A stretch of 19,033 bases of DNA. Origin: Cyanobacteria bacterium UBA2566 (GTDB lineage Bacteria > Cyanobacteriota > Cyanobacteriia > Cyanobacteriales > Desertifilaceae). Below, one piece after another: positions 6,488 through 12,487 of the stretch (position 1 is the first letter of the stretch; every line of letters begins with the position of its first letter). The stretch covers positions 1 through 19,033 of the forward strand of contig DDLS01000106.1 of assembly GCA_002340255.1 (NCBI GenBank), read 5' to 3'. The notes beneath the pieces are model-generated. The model did no database searches, was not told where the DNA came from, and was given only the letters and a program-made list of their open reading frames with translations. A program made the position numbers and the translations under genes.

Positions 6488-8530
6488 ATGGATAGGTTTA
6501 GGTTACTGAAAGATTACATTCAGTCAAAATTTAGTGCTATATGGCGAACCATTGCTATTGAGCATTTGCTTCGCTACAGCTTGATTACATTAGTAACCCT
6601 CAATTTAGTAATTGTTGGAGTGATTGCCATCGAATTGACTCGACAAACTCAGGAACAACGAATTAGCGAGCTACAAGAAGAACGCTCCCTATCTGTAGCG
6701 AATAAAGTCAGAAGTCGATTAGACGATCTACAAAAAGAATTAAGCTATCTACAAAAAATACGCAGTTTAACTGAGATCGATCCAACCATTCAACATCGTC
6801 TGTTGGAAGGGTTGACACGGCAAAATGATGCCTATGAAACGATCGCTATTATTAATGAAAAGGGTAATGTATTAACCGCAATTGCACCCTATTCATCGGC
6901 AGATCCCATAGATGTTGTACGATCTTCAATCGCCAAGCAGGAAATTACTACGGCAATACAAAAACAAACGCTATATTCTCAGCGCATTACATTTGATGAA
7001 GATTTGCAGGTTCCGGTCATGACCTTAGTTCTTCCCTTGCAAAATCTTAATGGACAACCTCAAGGCATTTTAGTGGCAACGATTAATCTCAATTTTCTCG
7101 TTTTTATTGTCGCACAAGTCCAGATTGGACAAACGGGTTATGTTTATATCTTGGACGAAGACAATCGAGTGATAGTCAAACAACTGACAGCAGAGGAAGC
7201 TTACAAAGAAATGAAGTTAGCTCCTCTCAATAACCCGTCCTTAATTACAACCTTAAATACCCAAATAGCCGGTTCAGTTACTATTTATCAAGGATTTCGT
7301 AACCTCCCCGTATTTGGAAGTAGTGCTTTTGTTTATGGTGTGAATTGGCGTGTAATTGTTGAATTACCGACCTCAGAAGTTTATGCTCCCCTTCGTCGTT
7401 TAGTTGTCGTTATCTTGCTGGTACTAGTGATAGCCATATTTATTTCTACTTTATTGAGTATTAAAATCGCTCAAATCCTCGTCTCTCCTCTGGAAATATT
7501 AACTCAGGCAGCTAATGAAATTAGTAATGGTAGCTTTTGTACTCGATTGACTTTCAAGCAAGACAATGAATGGGGAGTCTTGGCCAATGCATTTAATTCA
7601 ATGAACGATGAAATACAGTTCTCTTTCCAAAAAATGGAAGTTAAAAATGCAGAACTTTCGGATGCATTATCCAAACTGCAAAATACTCAAATACAACTTG
7701 TTCACAATGAAAAAATGTCCAGTCTTGGTCAATTGGTGGCTGGAATTGCCCATGAGATTAATAATCCTATTAATTTTATTTACGGAAATCTGATTCATAC
7801 AGAGAGTTATGCAGAAAACTTGCTGGATGCCATTGAAACATATGAATCTGTTTATCCAGATCCTGATAGAAAAATTGCAGAAAAACTAGAAGAGATGGAT
7901 ATTGCTTTTATCAAGAAAGATTTTCCTAAACTCCTAAAGTCTATTCAAATGGGGTCTAATCGTGTCCGCGATATTGTTGATTCCCTCCGCAATTTTTCTC
8001 GTCTTGATGAAGCGAATATGAAGGAATCTAATATTCATGAAGGAATTGATAATACCCTGGTTATTCTGCAAAACCAGATAAAATATAGTGGCGATCGAAA
8101 AGCGATTGAGATTGTCAAGAATTATGAAGATTTACCCTTGATTGAATGTTATCCAGCACAACTCAATCAAGTCTTTATGAATCTCCTGAATAATGCGATT
8201 GATGCCCTGGAACCATTCCGTCATTCAGGAGGCGAGCGATCGCCTCAAATTTTTATTTCTACATCCCAGGAAGAACTGGGAAATATTGTGATTCGTATTG
8301 CTGATAATGGTTCTGGGATTCCTGATGAGATAAAACAGCGGATTTTTGACCCGTTTTTTACAACCAAACCGATTGGGCAAGGCACAGGATTGGGGTTATC
8401 CATTAGCTATCAAATTATTACCCAAACCCATAACGGAACGCTCAAATGCGATTCAAATGTAGGTGAAGGCACAGAATTTAAAATTACTATCCCCGATCGC
8501 ATCGTACAAGCAGGTGAGAATATGGGCTAG
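6488..8530 (+). CDS. Membrane sensor histidine kinase (Cache-HAMP-HisKA-HATPase)
   Basis: A 680-residue kinase. A first membrane helix lies near residues 29-50 and a second near 305-327. Between them is a periplasmic sensor domain of about 250 residues. Its GQTGYVYILDEDN motif is typical of double-Cache domains. A HAMP linker (about 328-382) and a short coiled coil lead to the H-box GQLVAGIAHEINNP, with phospho-acceptor His422. The ATPase domain has the N-box NLLNNAIDAL, G1 IADNGSGIP, F-box IFDPFFTTK and G2 GQGTGLGLSI. All kinase motifs are intact. There is no receiver domain and no response regulator in the window, so the partner is encoded elsewhere. The gene follows the binding lipoprotein by 14 nt and is surely in the same operon. 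Confidence 0.9.
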   Translation: MDRFRLLKDYIQSKFSAIWRTIAIEHLLRYSLITLVTLNLVIVGVIAIELTRQTQEQRISELQEERSLSVANKVRSRLDDLQKELSYLQKIRSLTEIDPTIQHRLLEGLTRQNDAYETIAIINEKGNVLTAIAPYSSADPIDVVRSSIAKQEITTAIQKQTLYSQRITFDEDLQVPVMTLVLPLQNLNGQPQGILVATINLNFLVFIVAQVQIGQTGYVYILDEDNRVIVKQLTAEEAYKEMKLAPLNNPSLITTLNTQIAGSVTIYQGFRNLPVFGSSAFVYGVNWRVIVELPTSEVYAPLRRLVVVILLVLVIAIFISTLLSIKIAQILVSPLEILTQAANEISNGSFCTRLTFKQDNEWGVLANAFNSMNDEIQFSFQKMEVKNAELSDALSKLQNTQIQLVHNEKMSSLGQLVAGIAHEINNPINFIYGNLIHTESYAENLLDAIETYESVYPDPDRKIAEKLEEMDIAFIKKDFPKLLKSIQMGSNRVRDIVDSLRNFSRLDEANMKESNIHEGIDNTLVILQNQIKYSGDRKAIEIVKNYEDLPLIECYPAQLNQVFMNLLNNAIDALEPFRHSGGERSPQIFISTSQEELGNIVIRIADNGSGIPDEIKQRIFDPFFTTKPIGQGTGLGLSISYQIITQTHNGTLKCDSNVGEGTEFKITIPDRIVQAGENMG

Positions 8531-8584
8531 GCCATCAACATGAATAGGGACTACAGCTAAGGATAGAACTTAGAGTTAACGCTA

Positions 8585-8590
8585 TATGAT
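8585..8590 (+). promoter_or_regulatory. Candidate -10 for psbP
   Basis: TATGAT lies about 36 nt before the psbP ATG. No good -35 hexamer is present 16-18 bp upstream. It is a consensus match only. Confidence 0.3.
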
Positions 8591-8625
8591 ACCCTTATTC
8601 CTACAGCGGATTGAGGAATAAGCGG

Positions 8626-9168
8626 ATGTTCAAACGCCTAGCGATCGCCACTCTAATGGCATTAACGTTTATGTTGACCAGTTGTGTTGGAGCCACGAGT
8701 GGACTGCAACAGTATGTCAATGCTACCAAAGGATACGAATTTTTATACCCCAATGGTTGGGTTCCCGTGAAAGTCAGTGGGGGGCCGGATGTCATCTTCC
8801 ATGACCTAGTGGAGAGAACAGAAAATTTATCGGTCATTATTAATCCAGTGGAGGGAGGCCAAGGGTTAAGCGATTTAGGAACACCGACAGAAGTGGGATA
8901 TGAACTCTCAAAAACGGCGATCGCTCCTGAAAGAACAGGACGCAGTGCAGAATTGGTGAATGCCGGTTCTAAGACTCTTGGCGATAAGCTCTATTACTTA
9001 TTAGAATACGAAGTCAATATTCCCGATCAACCCATGCGCCATAATCTCACCAGTGTGGCGGTGAGTCGCGGAAAATTGCTCACGTTTAGTCTATCAACGA
9101 CCGAAAAACGTTGGGAAAAACTCCATACTCTCTTTGAACAAGTCGTTCAATCATTTAACGTTTATTAA
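8626..9168 (+). CDS. psbP: PsbP family lipoprotein (CyanoP)
   Basis: A 180-residue thylakoid lipoprotein. A lipoprotein signal ends in FMLTSC with Cys20 as the acylation site. The PsbP fold follows, with the family stretches YEFLYPNGWVPVKVSGGPDV, FHDLVERTENLSVII, GTPTEVGYELSKTA and SVAVSRGKLLTFS. In cyanobacteria CyanoP associates with photosystem II at the lumenal side and is thought to help assembly. The open frame reaches a TTG at 8611, but that TTG is part of TTGAGGA, which serves as the Shine-Dalgarno (GAGGA, 8613-8617) for ATG 8626. The ATG start is therefore chosen. The gene appears monocistronic. Its 3' side borders the decayed IscB locus, which begins within about 20-30 nt of the stop. 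Confidence 0.93.
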   Translation: MFKRLAIATLMALTFMLTSCVGATSGLQQYVNATKGYEFLYPNGWVPVKVSGGPDVIFHDLVERTENLSVIINPVEGGQGLSDLGTPTEVGYELSKTAIAPERTGRSAELVNAGSKTLGDKLYYLLEYEVNIPDQPMRHNLTSVAVSRGKLLTFSLSTTEKRWEKLHTLFEQVVQSFNVY

Positions 9169-9186
9169 TCGTCAACAACCCACCAC

Positions 9187-9417
9187 TAACCGCTAACGCG
9201 GTATAGCGGTTGCTCTGAAAAGTCCCGTAGTTGACCAGCCTGAGTTCATGCAAGAACTACGTTTCCTAAGCCATCACACCCAAGAATGCGTCGCTAGTTC
9301 TTGGCTCTGTGGCTAACAGTTAAACATCGGTAGTTGGGTTAGCGAAGTGCTGTTAGCTTGACAAACTTAGAAAACCTTGGCGAAGCGAACTTTACCCTAG
9401 AAATAGGAGATTCACCC
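9187..9417 (+). ncRNA. HEARO / omega-RNA-like guide RNA region of the IscB locus
   Basis: IscB-type genes are preceded by a structured RNA (HEARO, or omega RNA) that ends at the start codon. This 231-nt stretch is non-coding and dense in stems. AACCGCTA 9188-9195 pairs with TAGCGGTT 9204-9211. CGTAGTT 9226-9232 pairs with AACTACG 9255-9261. CCAAGAA 9280-9286 pairs with TTCTTGG 9298-9304, flanked by AGCCA 9269-9273 with TGGCT 9310-9314. GCTAACAG 9312-9319 pairs with CTGTTAGC 9350-9357. A CCTA-GAAA-TAGG tetraloop hairpin spans 9396-9407, its 3' arm overlapping the AGGAG ribosome site. The stems and the position are seen directly. The family assignment is inferred from the iscB remnant downstream. 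The exact 5' end is not known. Confidence 0.62.
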
Positions 9418-9694
9418 ATGCGGGTATTTGTATTAGACAAAAACAAAAAATCATTAAACCCAACTCATCCTGCCAGGGCGAGAAAGTTTCTCAACTCAGG
9501 ACGAGCCAGAGTGTTTAAGCAGTGTGAAAGCGATTGTCACCAAAGGGAAAAAAGTTGGAACTTACGTCGGTCGCGTTGCCGTGCGTTCTACGGGGAGTTT
9601 CAATATTTCAACAAAGATTAGCTTGGTTCAGGGCATTTCACACAAATATTGCACATTAATTCATGGAAAAGATGGTTATGCTTACAGATTTTGA
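9418..9694 (+). pseudogene. iscB: iscB remnant (PLMP domain fused to C-terminal domain; nuclease lost)
   Basis: ATG 9418 opens MRVFVLDKNKKSLNP, then THPARARKFLNSGRARVFKQ. This is the N-terminal PLMP/RRXRR domain of IscB RNA-guided nucleases. After Gln35 the homology jumps, in the +1 frame from 9524, to VKAIVTKGKKVGTYVGRVAV, continuing RSTGSFNI and HKYCTLIHGKDGYAYRF to TGA at 9692-9694. That is the C-terminal end of the same family. Roughly 300 codons with the bridge helix, split RuvC and HNH domains are absent, and the join is out of frame. From the ATG the actual open frame gives only 67 residues, to 9621. AGGAG at 9405-9409 precedes the ATG by 8 nt, and ACCC/GGGT (9414-9425) could loop the start codon. 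No nuclease activity is possible. Confidence 0.82.
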
Positions 9695-9736
9695 AGGGCA
9701 GATTTTGGGGGCATCGAACCCCCAAAATCTGCCCTT
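9694..9736. terminator. Perfect 18-bp hairpin at the iscB remnant stop
   Basis: Bases 9694-9711 and 9719-9736 are exact reverse complements around the 7-nt loop CATCGAA. The stem includes a G5/C5 block next to the loop. It begins on the last base of the iscB TGA. The right arm ends in TT and TTGTTTCC follows, so it is a plausible, probably bidirectional, terminator separating psbP/iscB from maf. It could instead be a structural end of the former mobile element. Confidence 0.65.
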
Positions 9737-9754
9737 GTTTCCTCCCACCACCAA

Positions 9755-9790
9755 CCCTCCGGGTATGGTGGGGATCTCCACCGGAGGGGG
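9755..9790 (+). promoter_or_regulatory. Hairpin covering the maf ribosome binding site
   Basis: CCCTCCGG (9755-9762) is complementary to CCGGAGGG (9781-9788). The latter contains the GGAGG Shine-Dalgarno for ATG 9794. GGTGG 9767-9771 with CCACC 9778-9782 offers a competing stem. The layout would mask the ribosome site when folded. Confidence 0.4.
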
Positions 9791-9793
9791 AAG

Positions 9794-10411
9794 ATGACCA
9801 TTCCTCCCTTGGTCTTAGCTTCTGCGTCCCCAGCTCGGTTGCGCTTACTCCAACAAGCGGGAATTTTTCCCCAAGTGCATCCGAGCCATTTTGATGAGTC
9901 CCAAGTGCAAAGCTCAGACCCAGAAACCTTGGTAAAAACCTTGGCCCAACGCAAGGCAGAAACGATCGCCCCAGCGTATGAAAAGGGCGATCGTTTGCCC
10001 CTGATTTTAGGCTGTGATTCTGTCTTAGCCATCAACAATCAAATCTATGGTAAACCCGCGAGTGCAGCCGAAGCGATGACTCGCTGGCAAGAAATGCGCG
10101 GTCAACAAGGGTCTTTATATACGGGCTATGGTCTGTTGGATTTACAGCAAAAAAAATCTGTAATTACCGCAGAAGTGACCGCGGTTCACTTTGCTTGGGT
10201 GAGCGATCGCGCCTTAAGAGCCTATATTGCCACCAAAGAACCCCTTAACTGTGCCGGAGCATTCGCCATTGAAGGTAAAGGGGGTTTATTTGTCGAGCGA
10301 ATAGAAGGCTGTCATATGAACGTCATTGGTCTGAGCTTACCTTGCTTGCGATCGATGGTCGATCGATTGGGCTACGACATCACCCAATGGTGGGAACCAT
10401 CAACCCATTAA
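9794..10411 (+). CDS. maf: Maf family nucleotide pyrophosphatase
   Basis: A 205-residue cytosolic protein with all Maf signatures. These are LASASPARLRLLQQAGI at residues 8-24 (substrate loop), GCDSVL with the likely catalytic Asp75, and IYGKPASAAEA. They continue with YTGYGLLD and the C-terminal GAFAIEGKGGLFVERIEGCH...NVIGLSL. Maf proteins hydrolyse non-canonical or modified nucleoside triphosphates to monophosphates and have been linked to septum inhibition. The subfamily specificity (dTTP/UTP or m7GTP type) is not resolved here. Length is normal. GGAGGGGG at 9783-9790 sits just before the ATG and supports the start, and it can be masked by the leader hairpin. The gene stands alone, 78 nt ahead of the Ser/Thr kinase. 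Confidence 0.93.
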   Translation: MTIPPLVLASASPARLRLLQQAGIFPQVHPSHFDESQVQSSDPETLVKTLAQRKAETIAPAYEKGDRLPLILGCDSVLAINNQIYGKPASAAEAMTRWQEMRGQQGSLYTGYGLLDLQQKKSVITAEVTAVHFAWVSDRALRAYIATKEPLNCAGAFAIEGKGGLFVERIEGCHMNVIGLSLPCLRSMVDRLGYDITQWWEPSTH

Positions 10412-10430
10412 ACCTGTAATCCTCTAAGCT

Positions 10431-10439
10431 TGCTACACT
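10431..10439 (+). promoter_or_regulatory. Candidate extended -10 for the Ser/Thr kinase gene
   Basis: TGCTACACT combines a TGn element with a TACACT -10 hexamer, about 50 nt before the kinase ATG and after the maf stop. No clear -35 is visible. Confidence 0.35.
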
Positions 10440-10488
10440 AAAAAAAGAACCAGCAATCGACAATACTCGGCAAACGTTGGGAATCAAT

Positions 10489-11580
10489 ATGGCGAATGAA
10501 CAAGCCTCCAATAAATTAGTCCAGTTTCCCAAAACTGTGACCTGGGAAACCGACCTGGCGCGTCTATGTGGAGAAGATGAGTTATTTCGCGATCGCTATC
10601 AACTCTATAAACTCCTGGGAAGAGGTGGCTTTGGAGTCACTTTTTTAGCCAAAGATTTAGGTGCAACCCAACAGCCTTGGTGTGTGATCAAACAACTTTG
10701 CCCTAAAGTAAAACACCCTAAAGGACTCGAACGGGCCCGTCGTTGCTTTCGCCGAGAAGCTAGAATTCTCAGCCAATTAGGTAACCATCCCCAAATTCCA
10801 CAAATGTTCGATTATTTTGAGGAAAATGGAGAGTTTTATCTCGTTCAAGAATATATTCAGGGGCGAACTCTTTCCCGTGAGATCCGACATCGAGGGCAAT
10901 ATTCTGAAGCCTTAGTGAAATCTTTTTTGCTGGAAATTTTACCCCTATTGAAGTTTATTCATGAGCAAGGAGTCGTCCATCGCGATATTAAACCCCCTAA
11001 CATTATTCGCCGACACAGTAGATCGGAATCCTCCCCAGGAGAGTTGGTTTTAATCGATTTTGGAGCAGTCAAAGAGTTAATCCGAGAAACCGAATCGAAT
11101 CATACAATAACGGCTACTGCTTCTACTGCTTTTGTAGGAACTTTTGGCTTTTCTCCCCCCGAACAGTTAGCCTTACGCCCCACCTACGCCAGCGATCTTT
11201 ATGCCCTAGGAATTACTTGTGTTTATATGCTAACAGGGAACTTTTCCGCTGATGATGAACTGCCCCATTTTCGTCCTAAACAATGGTGGCGTAATCAAGT
11301 AGAAGTTAGCGATCTTTTAGCCGATGTTGTTGATAAAATGTTGGCGGTGGATCTCAAGGAGCGATATAGTTCAGCCCAAGAGGTTCTTACCGCTATTGAT
11401 CTAGCCCCCCATCTAGAACATTTGAATGAATGTCTCACCCATCAAGCCCAACCCGAAGAACCGGAATCTGAGGAATATGTATCTCCAGCCCAGCGCCGCG
11501 CTCAAGAAATTCGAGCGCGTATGGAACGTTTGCAAAAACGGCAAAAGTTGGGGAATCACCATTTCCCCAAGCATTGGTAG
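10489..11580 (+). CDS. Hanks-type serine/threonine protein kinase
   Basis: A 363-residue cytosolic kinase from ATG 10489. A TTG at 10477 is in frame but has no support. The glycine loop is GRGGFGVTF (residues 44-52), the ATP lysine is Lys68 in CVIKQL, and the paired Glu is near 90. The catalytic loop is VVHRDIKPPN with Asp166, and the DFG motif is LIDFGAVKEL at 190-192. An activation segment GTFGFSPPEQ follows. All catalytic residues are present, so it should be active. The last 60 residues form a charged arginine/glutamate-rich tail without a recognisable domain. No transmembrane helix, PASTA or pentapeptide repeat is present. This compact form is common in cyanobacteria. The substrates are unknown. 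Confidence 0.92.
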   Translation: MANEQASNKLVQFPKTVTWETDLARLCGEDELFRDRYQLYKLLGRGGFGVTFLAKDLGATQQPWCVIKQLCPKVKHPKGLERARRCFRREARILSQLGNHPQIPQMFDYFEENGEFYLVQEYIQGRTLSREIRHRGQYSEALVKSFLLEILPLLKFIHEQGVVHRDIKPPNIIRRHSRSESSPGELVLIDFGAVKELIRETESNHTITATASTAFVGTFGFSPPEQLALRPTYASDLYALGITCVYMLTGNFSADDELPHFRPKQWWRNQVEVSDLLADVVDKMLAVDLKERYSSAQEVLTAIDLAPHLEHLNECLTHQAQPEEPESEEYVSPAQRRAQEIRARMERLQKRQKLGNHHFPKHW

Positions 11581-11678
11581 CTTAAATTTGGTAAACAATC
11601 TGGCATTGGGGTTCTTGTGTAGAAACTTCAATGCTGTTTCTACATCATTTTTATCAATATTGACTGATAAAACTGAAA

Positions 11679-11705
11679 ATCCCCTGGTCGCTTTTACCAG
11701 GGGAT
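11679..11705. terminator. 10-bp hairpin after the Ser/Thr kinase gene
   Basis: ATCCCCTGGT (11679-11688) and ACCAGGGGAT (11696-11705) are perfectly complementary around a 7-nt loop. A second stem, ATCTTA/TAAGAT at 11704-11720, follows directly. There is no T-run after the stem, so termination is likely but not certain. It would also serve the opposite strand. Confidence 0.55.
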
Positions 11706-11796
11706 CTTAGAAGTTAAGATAGAGGCAAGTAATTAAATCTCTTGCATAGGGGTCAGAAAACGAATCGTAATAGACTCATCGTCTATTCTGATGACG

Positions 11797-11827
11797 ATTG
11801 CCTATTGCCCGACTTCTGCAAGAAGTC
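11797..11827. repeat. Composite repeat: ATTGCC-type heptamers plus palindrome
   Basis: ATTGCCT (11797-11803) and ATTGCCC (11804-11810) are followed by the perfect palindrome GACTTCTGCAAGAAGTC (11811-11827). Its last base is the first base of the CTA that gives the TAG stop of the minus-strand DUF4278 gene. This is the same arrangement as at 3224-3276. Confidence 0.75.
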
Positions 11828-12243
11828 TATTGAAATCCCAATGAGCAAAACCCACCGTTATAGAGTTCGTTGCGTTCGCGTTCCAATTGGGAAACTAGGG
11901 TACGATCGCCTTTATCTTGGGCTACTTGCAAACGGTGTTCCAGACTTTTGAGGATATTCTGACAATGGGCAGCAGCCAGTTCAATGGTCAATTCTGATTG
12001 AGCGGACTGGAGCTGACGCGTTGGGCGTTGTAAACCGGGATAAGTGGGTTCGTCGCATTGGTGGGTTTTATACTCGATCCCACGGTATCTTAAATCCATC
12101 GGCGATTGAGGGATAGGAAGGTGTCTGGGATAGCGATTTACCCGATAGGTACGACCCCGATATTTGGCCATCAAATCTTCTTCTTCTATGTCGATTGGTA
12201 GGGGCTTACGGTTGTATTCTATACCGCGATAAAAGAGTTTCAT
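11827..12243 (-). CDS. DUF4278 domain protein with three YRG-x-x-Y motifs
   Basis: A 138-residue protein found in cyanobacteria. It begins MKLFYRGIEYNRKP, the DUF4278 opening. The YRGxxY core recurs as AKYRGRTYRVNR (residues 26-37) and LRYRGIEYKT (51-60), so the N-terminal half looks like three related short units. The second half, from about residue 78 to 126, is a charged helix (SELTIELAAAHCQNILKS, then ERERNELYNG). There is no signal peptide or membrane helix. The function of the family is unknown. AAAGGAAA precedes the ATG on the minus strand and supports the start. The gene lies downstream of pepN on the same strand, with a 244-nt gap, so it probably has its own promoter. Confidence 0.75.
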   Translation of the reverse strand: MKLFYRGIEYNRKPLPIDIEEEDLMAKYRGRTYRVNRYPRHLPIPQSPMDLRYRGIEYKTHQCDEPTYPGLQRPTRQLQSAQSELTIELAAAHCQNILKSLEHRLQVAQDKGDRTLVSQLERERNELYNGGFCSLGFQ

Positions 12244-12367
12244 GAGTCTTTCCTTTTCTTAGTTTTGAATGAATCAGAGAATTTTGAAATCGTTTTTTTA
12301 TTTCTGTATCTATCATGACATTTCAGGATGAAGTTTGGGTGTGATTTAAATTAAGATTAAGTTAAAA

Positions 12368-12373
12368 ATTATA
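12368..12373 (-). promoter_or_regulatory. Candidate -10 for the DUF4278 gene
   Basis: On the minus strand these bases read TATAAT, a perfect -10, about 125 nt before the ATG at 12243. No good -35 is visible, and the region is AT-rich, so chance is possible. Confidence 0.3.
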
Positions 12374-12414
12374 AAGTTAATCTAAAGTCTTTGGAGATGA
12401 GTGAAAATCGGGAC

Positions 12415-12466
12415 AACAACAACCAAAAACATAGACTTTTAGAAGTTATCTGTTCTGGCTGTTGTT
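12415..12466 (-). terminator. Possible hairpin after the M1 aminopeptidase gene
   Basis: On the minus strand AACAACAGCC and GGTTGTTGTT can form ten pairs, one of them G-U, around a 32-nt loop, about 20 nt after the aminopeptidase stop. No T-run follows. Confidence 0.3.
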
Positions 12467-12487
12467 TATTTTCTACTGCAATCGGAG

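Noticed and set aside
9358..9417. Upstream extension of the iscB remnant to a TTG at 9358
   Set aside because: The 20 added residues do not belong to the family, whose proteins begin at the MRVFVLD methionine, and the stretch is part of the RNA-like leader.
9418..9694. The iscB remnant as a functional compact variant such as IsrB or IshB
   Set aside because: Those variants keep at least the RuvC or the HNH domain. Here both are gone and the join is out of frame.
9649..10038. Open frames on both strands around the start of maf
   Set aside because: They overlap the 18-bp hairpin and maf in other frames and show no protein family. maf carries clear motifs.
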